A program made the translations under genes and the position numbers. From the IMG/VR virus record IMGVR_UViG_3300021378_000142, positions 1 to 25,870 of that record: DNA of 25,870 nucleotides, one strand, 5' to 3'. This stretch comes from a virus. Positions 8,002-16,488 of the stretch are shown piece by piece (position 1 is the first letter of the stretch; each line of letters begins with the position of its first letter). The notes under the pieces were generated by a model. The model had not been told where the DNA came from, did not search any database, and saw only the letters and a list, made by a program, of their open reading frames with translations.

Positions 8002-9243
8002 ATGGCATTAATAACAGAAACAAACCAACAGTATTATCAAGGTTCACAAGGTTTTAGAGGAGCGTTCTTAGCAGATGGTGTAACCCTACAAAGTGCCTTT
8101 GTTACTACATTTGATACAGACTTGGTATTTGGCAATTGGAATCCAATAATTGCTGAATACACTTTAAATAATTTTAAAATATACACTAGCACAACAGGAA
8201 CTCCTGGCACATGGTCTGAATATGTTTTACAATATAGTGTAGTTAACAACACTATAACTTTTAACGCGGCTCCTGCAAATAATTTATTTATAATTGTACA
8301 ATTAAAAATATTAGATGGTGGTCAATACGCTAGCACTATACAAGAAGAAGCTATTGGAGATGCTGTAGAAGAAAACTATGGAGGTTACCAATACGTTAAA
8401 CTTAATGATATAGTTAATAACTATATGGTAGGTTACGTAGGTGACGGTAAAATAATTCAAACAGCTAAAAAATCTGATGTATTATTTTTTGCAAAAAGAT
8501 CTTTACAAGAATTTAGTTACGATACTTTAAAAAGTATTAAATCACAAGAGCTTACAATACCTGAAAGCTTATCTTTAGTAATGCCACAAGACTATGTAAA
8601 CTACGTAAGCTTATGTTATATTGATTCAATGGGTGTTAAGAGACCTTTATATCCAAACAATAACTTAACAACAAATCCTTACACTAAACTACTACAAGAT
8701 GATGAAGGTATACCAACACAAGATAGTTTTGGAGAAAACTTAGAGGGAACTTCTATAACAGTTGAAAGATGGCAAGAAGCTAATCAAGCTTTAATAAACT
8801 CTTCATGGTATCAAAACTGGGTTGATAATGGTTACATGTTTGAAGATTATGGAGTTGGAAGTGGTCCTTGGAATTGGGGCGCTTTATATGGTATTAATCC
8901 ACAGTATGCTAATAGCAACGGTTGGTTTGGTATAAACGAAAGAGAAGGTAAGTTTACTTTTTCTAGTAACTTAGTTAATAAGTTAATAGTTGTAGAATAC
9001 ATATCTGATGGCTTAGCTTACGACTTAGATACTAGAGTACCTAAAATGGCAGAGGAAGCAATGTATTTAAGTATATCATATAATCTATTAGCTAATAGAG
9101 CTAACATAGCTGATAACATAGTACAAAGATTTAAGAAAGACAGAAGAGCAGCGCTTAGAAACGCTAAGATAAGATTATCAAATATTAAATTAGAAGAATT
9201 TACTCAAGTAATGAGAGGTAAATCTAAATGGTTAAAACACTAA
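8002..9243 (+). CDS. Probable tail-tubular / ring protein with N-terminal beta domain
   Basis: This 413-residue protein appears to have two parts. Residues about 20-110 look like a small beta domain of the kind found at the front of phage tail appendages: DGVTLQSAFVTTFDTDLVF, a run of short strands, then NNTITFNAAPANNLFIIVQL. After a linker, residues about 128-413 resemble the adaptor/ring proteins of crAss-like and flavobacterial podoviruses, with YVKLNDIVNNYMVGYVGDG, KSDVLFFAKRSLQEFSYDTL, KSIKSQELTIPESLSLVMPQ and YVNYVSLCYIDSMGVKR. The C-terminal helices are basic (RFKKDRRAALRNAKIRLSNI) and could contact DNA or the portal. A Trp/Asn/Gly-rich insertion lies around 255-310. It is tightly coupled to both neighbours, with gaps of six bases on each side. 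The family resemblance is from memory; a role analogous to T7 gp11 is the best guess. Confidence 0.68.
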   Translation: MALITETNQQYYQGSQGFRGAFLADGVTLQSAFVTTFDTDLVFGNWNPIIAEYTLNNFKIYTSTTGTPGTWSEYVLQYSVVNNTITFNAAPANNLFIIVQLKILDGGQYASTIQEEAIGDAVEENYGGYQYVKLNDIVNNYMVGYVGDGKIIQTAKKSDVLFFAKRSLQEFSYDTLKSIKSQELTIPESLSLVMPQDYVNYVSLCYIDSMGVKRPLYPNNNLTTNPYTKLLQDDEGIPTQDSFGENLEGTSITVERWQEANQALINSSWYQNWVDNGYMFEDYGVGSGPWNWGALYGINPQYANSNGWFGINEREGKFTFSSNLVNKLIVVEYISDGLAYDLDTRVPKMAEEAMYLSISYNLLANRANIADNIVQRFKKDRRAALRNAKIRLSNIKLEEFTQVMRGKSKWLKH

Positions 9244-9249
9244 AATTTA

Positions 9250-12200
9250 ATGGCAAAAGCAACTAATAGTTTTGTTACTGGTAAAATGAATAAAGATCGT
9301 GATGATCGACTTTTACAAGCTAACGAATATAGAAACGCAATGAACGCTCAAGTGAGTAGATCTGAAGGTGCTAACGTTGGTGCGCTAGAAAATGTTTTAG
9401 GTAATTCTTTAATTAGTGACTTTAGAGTTTTAACTGGTGGCGGTAACGTAGTATCTATAGGTTATTGTTCTGATGAAATAAATAATAGAGTTTTTATTTT
9501 TTTAACAGATAACAATAACTCTACATTATCATATAATACTGCTCAAAAAAATTCTATAGTTGTTTACAACACTGTTACTGAGTTGTCTTCAGTTCTTGTT
9601 TCTGGTGCGTTTTTAAATTTTTCAACAGCTTTTCCTATAACAGGGGTAAATATATTAGAAGGTTTATTATACTTTACAGACAATAGAAATCAACCTAGAG
9701 TTATAAACGTAACCTTAGCCGAGTCTAATTTTGTTTCTGAAAACAATCAATATTATACTATAGAAGAACAAATATCTGTAGCAAAATATAACCCTTACCA
9801 ATCAATACAGCTTTATAAAGAATCCTCTATATCTAATGAATATGAAACTACAATGTATGATGTTGTTAGTTTGTATTACCCTGATGGAGGTCTTGGAAAT
9901 TTAAATGCAGACGCTGCCACAGGTCAATCTAATTTACAAATTTTAAAAGCAGGATTTCAAGGAGATATAGTTACTAGTATGGGTGGTGGTGGTGGAACGG
10001 CTGGTGTAAAAGTTGGTCGTAGAGACAAATCAACTGGAGTTATTACAGATACTGGATTAACTGTTAATTTTTCTTCAGATCAAACTACATATTGGCAGGT
10101 TGGTCTTAGCGGTAATATAACTGGAACATTAATTGATAAAGATGACGAAGAAATTGTATTTAGCTTTAATCCATATTATAACCCTGATTATAATGGTGAT
10201 AAAGATTATTTAAGAGATAGGTTTGTAAGATTTGCATATAGATTTAAATTTATTGATGGTGAGTATTCTATAATGTCACCATTTACCCAAGAGTGTTTTA
10301 TACCTAAGCAAGATGGTTATTTTATGACCAAGCAAAATCCTTTACCTAGCGGAACAGAAATAGAAGAATCTCCACCTCTTGATATACAAGATGAAGAAGA
10401 CACTTACAGAAGTACAGTCGTAGAGTTTATGGAAAACAAGGTTAATAAAATAATTCTTAGAATACCTTTACCTTACAGTTCTGTTCAAACTCAAACTATA
10501 TTACACGTAGAAGAAATAGATATATTGTTTAAAGAGTCTGATTCTAATATTATAAATGTTATAGAAACTGTAGAAATGTCTAGAGTAAGAGCTCAAACAG
10601 CTGGTAGTGTTTATGAATATGAATACCAGTCTAGAAAACCTTACAAAGTTCTACCTTCATCTGAAACAACTAGAACTTATGATAAAGTTCCAGTGAGAGC
10701 GTTGGCTCAAGAAGTTATAAGTAATAGAATTGTTTATGGAAACTTTGAAAACAAACATATACCACCTTCTACTATAGATTACAATGTTGCTGTTAGTCAA
10801 AAATCTACATTTGATTTAGGTGCGGCTACAGCTACAACAAACGGTTCAACAGTTAGTGGGGCTGAAACAATAAACATAAACACTTTAGCCGCAGGTTTAT
10901 CAATACAAAATGGTTATATAGTTACAGCCAGCAATATCCCAGCTAATACTGTTATTGTAAGCTTTACATCTACAAGCGTTACTATAAGCAACGCAACAAC
11001 TGGTATTATACCTAACGCAACTACATTAACTTTTGCAGCTCCAAGCAATGTTAGATACACTACAAGTAAAGTAGAATATCCTAACTCTTCACTTAAACAA
11101 AATAGAAATTACCAAGTTGGTATAGTATTGTCAGATAAATTTGGTAGATCATCTACTGTTATTTTATCTAATAGTGATAGTTCTGTAGAATTTAGTAATG
11201 AACAATATTTAGGATCAACTGTTTTTTCAGATTATATAAACAATAATATAACCGCGGATACTTTTCCAGGTAATTCATTAAAAGTTTTATTTAATAATCC
11301 AATACCAGGAGGTTCTACAGGTATATACAATGGAGACACAACAAGTACTGACTATAATCCACTAGGTTGGTACTCATATAAAATTGTTGTAAAACAAACA
11401 GAGCAAGAATATTACAATGTTTATTTACCAGGTATAATGGCTGCATATCCTAACGACCCTTTAAAAGAGTTAGGAAAAACTTCACACGCGGTATTAATAA
11501 GTGACAATATAAACAAAGTACCTAGAGATTTAACAGAGGTTGGACCAGAACAAAAACAATTTAGAAGTAGTATTAACTTACATGGTAGAGTTGAAAACTT
11601 AGCTAGTACAGTAACCAACTTAAACAATATACAATATTACCCAGGCCCAACATCACCTATTGTAAGTGTTATTGGTACTGATAGAGATTTGTTTGATGGA
11701 ATACCTACAGCAAGTTATGTTGGTAGTCCAGATTTTTATAATGTGGTTTCAAATCCTTTGATAGCTAGAATAAATACTCCTTCAAAACAAATAGGAGTTC
11801 AAGCAGTTATAACAACAGGAACAGTAGGATCTACATCGCTAGGTGGTTTAAATACTATTGGTATAACTCTAGCTAGTATATCTCCACAATCAAATCCTTT
11901 TGCTGCTGTAAATAGTATATTCGCTGGACAAACCGTAACAGGTAATGGTATACCTGAAGGAACTATAATAACTGGCACAATAACTGATAGTGGTTTTTGG
12001 AAAATAACATTAAGCAATAACTTAGAAGGAACAACGGTAAACGATGTGTTAACTTTTTCACCTACAAATGACAGTATACTTTACGATTGGGTTACTATGC
12101 CTCAGCTAGCTGTAATGGAAACTGATGGTGTTAATTCTAATTTAGATATATTTTGGGAAACTACATCTGAAGGTTTGATAACTGAATTAAATCAGGCTGT

Positions 12201-13191
12201 TCTAGGTGGAACTGCAGATGCTGTTTCTTTAAGTGGATTTAACGCAAGCGCATTTAAAGAATCATTAGCTTTAAACTCAGAAATTCTAAGTGCTTCATTT
12301 ACAATATTAGATCAATTTGGTAATGATATTGTTTATGCCGCTACAACACCGCCTCAATTGCAATTACATAGTGTTTTAGATTATAGCGGAAGTGATGTTA
12401 CTAGTACTTTTAGTTTAGCAAGAACTGGTAATAATTATAATGTTGAGCTAGAAGATTATTTATATTTTAGCAATCAAAGTTCTACTAAACAAACATATTC
12501 TTTTACTTTTGAAGTAAACTACGAAGGTATACAATCTTTTATAACTCAACAACCAGTTTCATTAATAAACGTTATACCAACATTTGCTCAACCTGCAAAC
12601 GTAACATACATACCTGGAACTGATGGTGGAGGAAATGGAACAATAACAAATGTTCAAGCACAAAATGGCGCTTTTGCTGGTGTAGCAATCCCAAGTCCAG
12701 ATGTAGCTTGGAAAGATATATCATGGTCCTTAACAGTAACAAAAGATAGTGTTAACTATGGTCCATCAGGAACTGGAAATATTTTAATAAGTCAATCAAG
12801 AGTAAATGCTTTTTGGAATGGTCGTGTATTTTTTAACGGCAGTAACCCGCCTAATTCTATGGTAGATGGAACATATGTTTGTGTTGCTACTGCTACAGAT
12901 GCTGGAGGTTTATCTCAATCTCGTACTTTTAATTTAGTTATAAATAGAACTCCTTGTTATTCTTATAAGTTTACTTATGGAGGAACTGGTAGTGTTATTA
13001 GCGGAACATTTACCACATGTGAAGGTGTTGACGAGGGTGTGGTTAGTTTTGTAGATCCACCAGTTAATACGTTTCCTGGTTACGCTGTTGTTTGCGCAAG
13101 AGATACAACATACACTCAAAACAATTTACCAAACTCTTTTGTTAAATTAGCTTTAGACGCAAATGATCCAGCAAACACTTGTAATGTTTAA
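9250..13191 (+). CDS. Large muzzle / stabilisation protein, N-terminal part (P22 gp10-like)
   Basis: This 1313-residue protein probably forms the distal tail muzzle that closes the DNA channel. The N-terminus FVTGKMNKDRDDRLLQANEY and the segment SEGANVGALENVLGN match the start of stabilisation proteins of P22 gp10 type as found in crAss-like and marine podoviruses. The core continues with RFVRFAYRFKFIDGEYSIMS and then PFTQECFIPKQDGYF. Further on are DKVPVRALAQEVISNRIVYG and YQVGIVLSDKFGRSSTVILS. Two beta modules interrupt this core at about 522-600 and 852-940. From about 1110 an Ig- or cadherin-like segment is seen (DGTYVCVATATDAGGLSQSR), then a C-terminal domain with cysteines at 1236, 1257, 1282 and 1311. 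The next gene carries what looks like the C-terminal part of the same machine. No signal peptide is seen. The muzzle assignment is fairly likely; the exact fold is inferred. Confidence 0.7.
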   Translation: MAKATNSFVTGKMNKDRDDRLLQANEYRNAMNAQVSRSEGANVGALENVLGNSLISDFRVLTGGGNVVSIGYCSDEINNRVFIFLTDNNNSTLSYNTAQKNSIVVYNTVTELSSVLVSGAFLNFSTAFPITGVNILEGLLYFTDNRNQPRVINVTLAESNFVSENNQYYTIEEQISVAKYNPYQSIQLYKESSISNEYETTMYDVVSLYYPDGGLGNLNADAATGQSNLQILKAGFQGDIVTSMGGGGGTAGVKVGRRDKSTGVITDTGLTVNFSSDQTTYWQVGLSGNITGTLIDKDDEEIVFSFNPYYNPDYNGDKDYLRDRFVRFAYRFKFIDGEYSIMSPFTQECFIPKQDGYFMTKQNPLPSGTEIEESPPLDIQDEEDTYRSTVVEFMENKVNKIILRIPLPYSSVQTQTILHVEEIDILFKESDSNIINVIETVEMSRVRAQTAGSVYEYEYQSRKPYKVLPSSETTRTYDKVPVRALAQEVISNRIVYGNFENKHIPPSTIDYNVAVSQKSTFDLGAATATTNGSTVSGAETININTLAAGLSIQNGYIVTASNIPANTVIVSFTSTSVTISNATTGIIPNATTLTFAAPSNVRYTTSKVEYPNSSLKQNRNYQVGIVLSDKFGRSSTVILSNSDSSVEFSNEQYLGSTVFSDYINNNITADTFPGNSLKVLFNNPIPGGSTGIYNGDTTSTDYNPLGWYSYKIVVKQTEQEYYNVYLPGIMAAYPNDPLKELGKTSHAVLISDNINKVPRDLTEVGPEQKQFRSSINLHGRVENLASTVTNLNNIQYYPGPTSPIVSVIGTDRDLFDGIPTASYVGSPDFYNVVSNPLIARINTPSKQIGVQAVITTGTVGSTSLGGLNTIGITLASISPQSNPFAAVNSIFAGQTVTGNGIPEGTIITGTITDSGFWKITLSNNLEGTTVNDVLTFSPTNDSILYDWVTMPQLAVMETDGVNSNLDIFWETTSEGLITELNQAVLGGTADAVSLSGFNASAFKESLALNSEILSASFTILDQFGNDIVYAATTPPQLQLHSVLDYSGSDVTSTFSLARTGNNYNVELEDYLYFSNQSSTKQTYSFTFEVNYEGIQSFITQQPVSLINVIPTFAQPANVTYIPGTDGGGNGTITNVQAQNGAFAGVAIPSPDVAWKDISWSLTVTKDSVNYGPSGTGNILISQSRVNAFWNGRVFFNGSNPPNSMVDGTYVCVATATDAGGLSQSRTFNLVINRTPCYSYKFTYGGTGSVISGTFTTCEGVDEGVVSFVDPPVNTFPGYAVVCARDTTYTQNNLPNSFVKLALDANDPANTCNV

Positions 13192-13215
13192 AAAAAATAA
13201 GTAATAATAATATAT

Positions 13216-14682
13216 ATGGCTGCGATAATAGAAGTAAAATACTTCAACACATTCCTTCTTAAGAAAGTAAACAAAGCGCAAACTACGCCATCACCTGGTT
13301 ATGGTAACATACCTGTGTGGAATGGTTCAATGGGTATACCTGCTGCTAAAGGAGGTTATCCTAGACCTAATGGAAACGCTGTTCCTAATAATTGGGTGAT
13401 AGAAGAATCAAGAATAAACGGTGGTTATAATAACACAACAGTATCTTTTGGCGCTAAAGCTTATTTAGTAGAAGAAGAACCTAACGGAACTAGACGTGGT
13501 AACTCATTAATATACTCTGGTATATTTAACTCTAGAACCGGTATTAATAATACAAATGTGTTTTCAGTAGCAGAAGACATAATAAAATCTGTAGACCCAG
13601 CAAATGGTTCAATACAAAAACTATATGCAGAAGATACTAATTTAAATATATTTCAAGAACTAAAAGTAAGTAGAGCGTTAATAGATAAAGACGCTATATA
13701 CTCTGCTGAAGGTGGAGGAACCGTAACAAGTGCTAACTTAGTTATTGGAGCAATACAACCGTATTTAGGTAAATTTGGTATAAGTAAAGATCCTACTAGT
13801 TTTGCAATATATGGAAGAAATAAATATTTTTCTGATAGAAATAACAATGTTATATTAAGACTTTCTCAGTCAGGTTTAGATGAAATATCATCTGCTAATA
13901 TGGTAGATTATTTTAGAGATACTTTAGGTGGTTTAACAGTTGCTGGTGTTGAAGGTAAAATACTAGGTGGTTATGATATTTATAACAAACAGTATGTTGT
14001 ATCAACACAAGAACCTAACAACAACGCTATTGATTCTGGTTATGACACTTTAGCTTATGATGAACTTGTAAAAGGTTGGACTAGCTTTTTTAGTTATAAA
14101 CCAGATCAAATGTTTAGTTTAGGTAATCAGTTTTATAGTCTTAACTCAGGTAAACTTTATCAACATTATTCACAAAGTGGCACAAGAAATGTTTTTTATG
14201 GACAGACACAAACACCAACGTCTATAACTTTTGTATTTAACCCTAGCGTTGCAGCTTCTAAAAACTTTAAAACAGTTTCATACGAAGGAAGTAATGGGTG
14301 GCAAGTTAGCAGTTTTATATCAGATACAGTTGGTAGAAACTTAAACTTTTCAAATAACAACTGGGCTAATAGTGAAGATACTACAGCTCAAGTTTATAGT
14401 TATACACAAGGGGCTTATGTTCAAGATGGTATACAATACTATGCTGGATTTAATAGAAAAGAAAATTTATATGTAGCTAACTTAATAAACAATAGTCCCG
14501 CTACAAACGGAGAAGTTGGTAATATTCAAATAAACGCAGGTGGTGTTAGTTACAATGCTATGTCTGGTATTAAAGGATTTTACGCTACAGTAACAATATC
14601 AACAGATGCTGTTACAAATTTAGGAGGAGAAAAAGAATTATTTGCTGTAAGTACAGAATACGTAGCAAACAATGGATATTAA
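13216..14682 (+). CDS. Muzzle / stabilisation protein, C-terminal part as a separate gene
   Basis: The 488-residue product carries motifs that I recall from the C-terminal part of single-chain muzzle proteins: NGSIQKLYAEDTNLNIFQEL, KVSRALIDKDAIYSAEGGG, NLVIGAIQPYLGKFGISKDP, FAIYGRNKYFSDRNNNVIL, EGKILGGYDIYNKQYVVSTQ, and KGWTSFFSYKPDQMFSLGNQ followed by FYSLNSGKLYQHYS. The recurring short blades with aromatic and Gly-Tyr positions suggest a beta-propeller, as in P22 gp10. The first 120 residues are Gly/Asn/Pro-rich and less regular. It begins 24 bases after the stop of the 1313-residue protein, in a different reading frame offset and with its own A/T-rich leader, so it is translated separately. 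Either the ancestral gene split, or this lineage always had two subunits. Presumed location is the tail tip. A role as receptor-binding platform is possible. Confidence 0.66.
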   Translation: MAAIIEVKYFNTFLLKKVNKAQTTPSPGYGNIPVWNGSMGIPAAKGGYPRPNGNAVPNNWVIEESRINGGYNNTTVSFGAKAYLVEEEPNGTRRGNSLIYSGIFNSRTGINNTNVFSVAEDIIKSVDPANGSIQKLYAEDTNLNIFQELKVSRALIDKDAIYSAEGGGTVTSANLVIGAIQPYLGKFGISKDPTSFAIYGRNKYFSDRNNNVILRLSQSGLDEISSANMVDYFRDTLGGLTVAGVEGKILGGYDIYNKQYVVSTQEPNNNAIDSGYDTLAYDELVKGWTSFFSYKPDQMFSLGNQFYSLNSGKLYQHYSQSGTRNVFYGQTQTPTSITFVFNPSVAASKNFKTVSYEGSNGWQVSSFISDTVGRNLNFSNNNWANSEDTTAQVYSYTQGAYVQDGIQYYAGFNRKENLYVANLINNSPATNGEVGNIQINAGGVSYNAMSGIKGFYATVTISTDAVTNLGGEKELFAVSTEYVANNGY

Positions 14683-14704
14683 AAATTAATTAAAACAATA
14701 TAAA

Positions 14705-15370
14705 ATGGCAGTAATAACAAGCGCTATAATAGGAGGAGCAATGTCTTTAGCCGGTGGAATTTTTGGCGGTAGAGCAGCTAGAAGACAAGCTAGAGCAGCA
14801 AAATCAAGAATGAGAAAACTAAACTCTAAGCTTAATAGTTTAGAAGCTAATAGACAAGATATAATAAATCCTTACGCAGATGTTACAAGTACAGCTGATA
14901 TGCTAAGTAATCCTTTTACTCAGTTAAGTGTTTCTACAGCTGCTATGGATATGCAGATAGAACAAACAGACCAAGCCTTAGCAAACACGCTAGATGCACT
15001 TAGACAAACAGGTGGCGGATCTGGTGGCGCAACTGCTTTAGCTCAAGCTGCTTTACAAAGTAAAAAAGATGTTGCTGCAGACATTGAAAGACAAGAAGTT
15101 CAGAACGATAAAGCTAGAATACAAGGTGAAGCTAATTTACAAAAAGATTTAATAGCTGAAGAACAAAGAATGCAAAGTGTAGATGTACAAGGTAAGCAAT
15201 TTGTTTATAGCGAAACAGAACAAAGAGAACAACAACAATTAGATAGAGTTTCTAATCAAATAGCAGCTCAACAACAAAACTTAGCAACTGCTCAAGCTAA
15301 TCAATCAGCGGCTACCTCTGGTATGTTTAACGCACTTGGTGGTATTGCTACTAGCGCTTTTGGATCGTAA
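14705..15370 (+). CDS. Small internal virion protein, T7 gp14-like
   Basis: This 221-residue protein has the make-up of podovirus internal proteins that are ejected and insert into the cell envelope. The N-terminus is hydrophobic with glycine-zipper spacing (VITSAIIGGAMSLAGGIFGG, residues 3-22), followed by a very basic stretch (RAARRQARAAKSRMRK). A long Gln/Ala/Glu-rich helical region follows, with a glycine-rich break at about residue 102 (TGGGSGGATALAQAALQSKK). The C-terminus ends in a short hydrophobic Gly/Ala/Phe segment (MFNALGGIATSAFGS). T7 gp14 and P22 gp7/gp20 share this style: membrane-active front, coiled-coil body. It is followed at gaps of ten bases by a mid-size protein and then a giant one, the T7 gp14-gp15-gp16 order. 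Sequence similarity to T7 gp14 is not claimed; the call rests on composition and gene order. Confidence 0.65.
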   Translation: MAVITSAIIGGAMSLAGGIFGGRAARRQARAAKSRMRKLNSKLNSLEANRQDIINPYADVTSTADMLSNPFTQLSVSTAAMDMQIEQTDQALANTLDALRQTGGGSGGATALAQAALQSKKDVAADIERQEVQNDKARIQGEANLQKDLIAEEQRMQSVDVQGKQFVYSETEQREQQQLDRVSNQIAAQQQNLATAQANQSAATSGMFNALGGIATSAFGS

Positions 15371-15380
15371 ATTTTAAAAC

Positions 15381-16478
15381 ATGGAAAACAAAAATACAGT
15401 AAAAAATCTTTTCATAAGGCAAGCGCAAAATAGCGATGCGTTAGGTTATAATTTAGATTATCTGTCTGCACGTGTAGATAATAATTTTAATATATTAGGT
15501 AATGCATACGAAGGATCTGGTAGAGTATATGCTTATTTAAAAAATAAAATAAACAATAACAATTGTGATAGTGAAAACTGTAAAGATGAAATGCTAAAAC
15601 TACAACAGTTAGAAGCAGCTCCTCAAGCTTCTTTAGATTTTTTATCTGATATTGCAGCTGAACTACAAAAAACAGAAGACACTAATTTTGATCCAAACAA
15701 TAATTACATGTATTCTGTAGCTAATTCAGTGCTGTTAGGTAAGCCAGGTTTTTCTAAAACAGAAGGATATAATATTGTTTTAGATTTATTAGACAATGGA
15801 TCTCAAGAAATAACTTTTTCAGGTCCGTTTTTTGAAAGACCTTTAATAATAAACAATGTAACGCTAGGCTCTTTGCTAGATTCTGATACATCTATAGTTG
15901 CAACTACGCCTGATATAAATAAAGACATGTTAAGACTATTAGTTGAAACTGGTATATTTAACAAAGAAGATGTTTCTGATGAAGGAGATTTATTACCTAC
16001 AGCAAAGATACAAGAAACGTTTATATTAAAAGGACCTGATCAGAAGCCTGATTATGAAATTATAGATATAGGTATGGGAAAAGGTAGAAACGTTCTTAGG
16101 TTTGATCTAGACAAGATAGAAAAGAAAGCTACACCGTTTATAAACGCAGAGGTTGCAGGTTTATTAAGCTCTGAGCAAGAAGCTGTAGCTGCTTGGAACG
16201 TTTACATAGCTAAAGGTTCTAGCGTAGAAGAAGACGATCAAATGGTTCAAGATGCAAACGCTGGAAGTTTAGCATGGTCTTACGAAGAAGATTTACCTTT
16301 AACGCAAGATAATAAAGAATTATTCTTAGACAAATACAAAAAATATTTTATGAATAATTATTTAAAACAATTCATAACAAATAAATTTCCTACTGTTGAA
16401 GAAGACGCTGCTGTGTTTGATTTAGCAGAAGCAAGAAAAGCAAAGGCTGAAAAACTAAACCAAAGTCTAACAAGTTAA
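15381..16478 (+). CDS. Unknown protein in the gp15 position of the ejection cluster
   Basis: I do not recognise a family for this 365-residue protein. It is soluble, acidic and helical, with no signal peptide or membrane segment. Residues about 54-64 are Asn-rich and contain a Cys pair (NNNNCDSENC). A segment at about 220-245 (DQKPDYEIIDIGMGKGRNVL) is beta-like. The C-terminus is a charged helix rich in Ala, Lys and Glu. It lies between the gp14-like gene and the giant gene with ten-base gaps on both sides, the position of T7 gp15, the ejected protein that forms the periplasmic tube. A packaged internal protein is therefore the best guess, but only from location. A virion cargo protein of another kind is equally consistent. 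Confidence 0.68.
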   Translation: MENKNTVKNLFIRQAQNSDALGYNLDYLSARVDNNFNILGNAYEGSGRVYAYLKNKINNNNCDSENCKDEMLKLQQLEAAPQASLDFLSDIAAELQKTEDTNFDPNNNYMYSVANSVLLGKPGFSKTEGYNIVLDLLDNGSQEITFSGPFFERPLIINNVTLGSLLDSDTSIVATTPDINKDMLRLLVETGIFNKEDVSDEGDLLPTAKIQETFILKGPDQKPDYEIIDIGMGKGRNVLRFDLDKIEKKATPFINAEVAGLLSSEQEAVAAWNVYIAKGSSVEEDDQMVQDANAGSLAWSYEEDLPLTQDNKELFLDKYKKYFMNNYLKQFITNKFPTVEEDAAVFDLAEARKAKAEKLNQSLTS

Positions 16479-16488
16479 ATTAAGTTAA

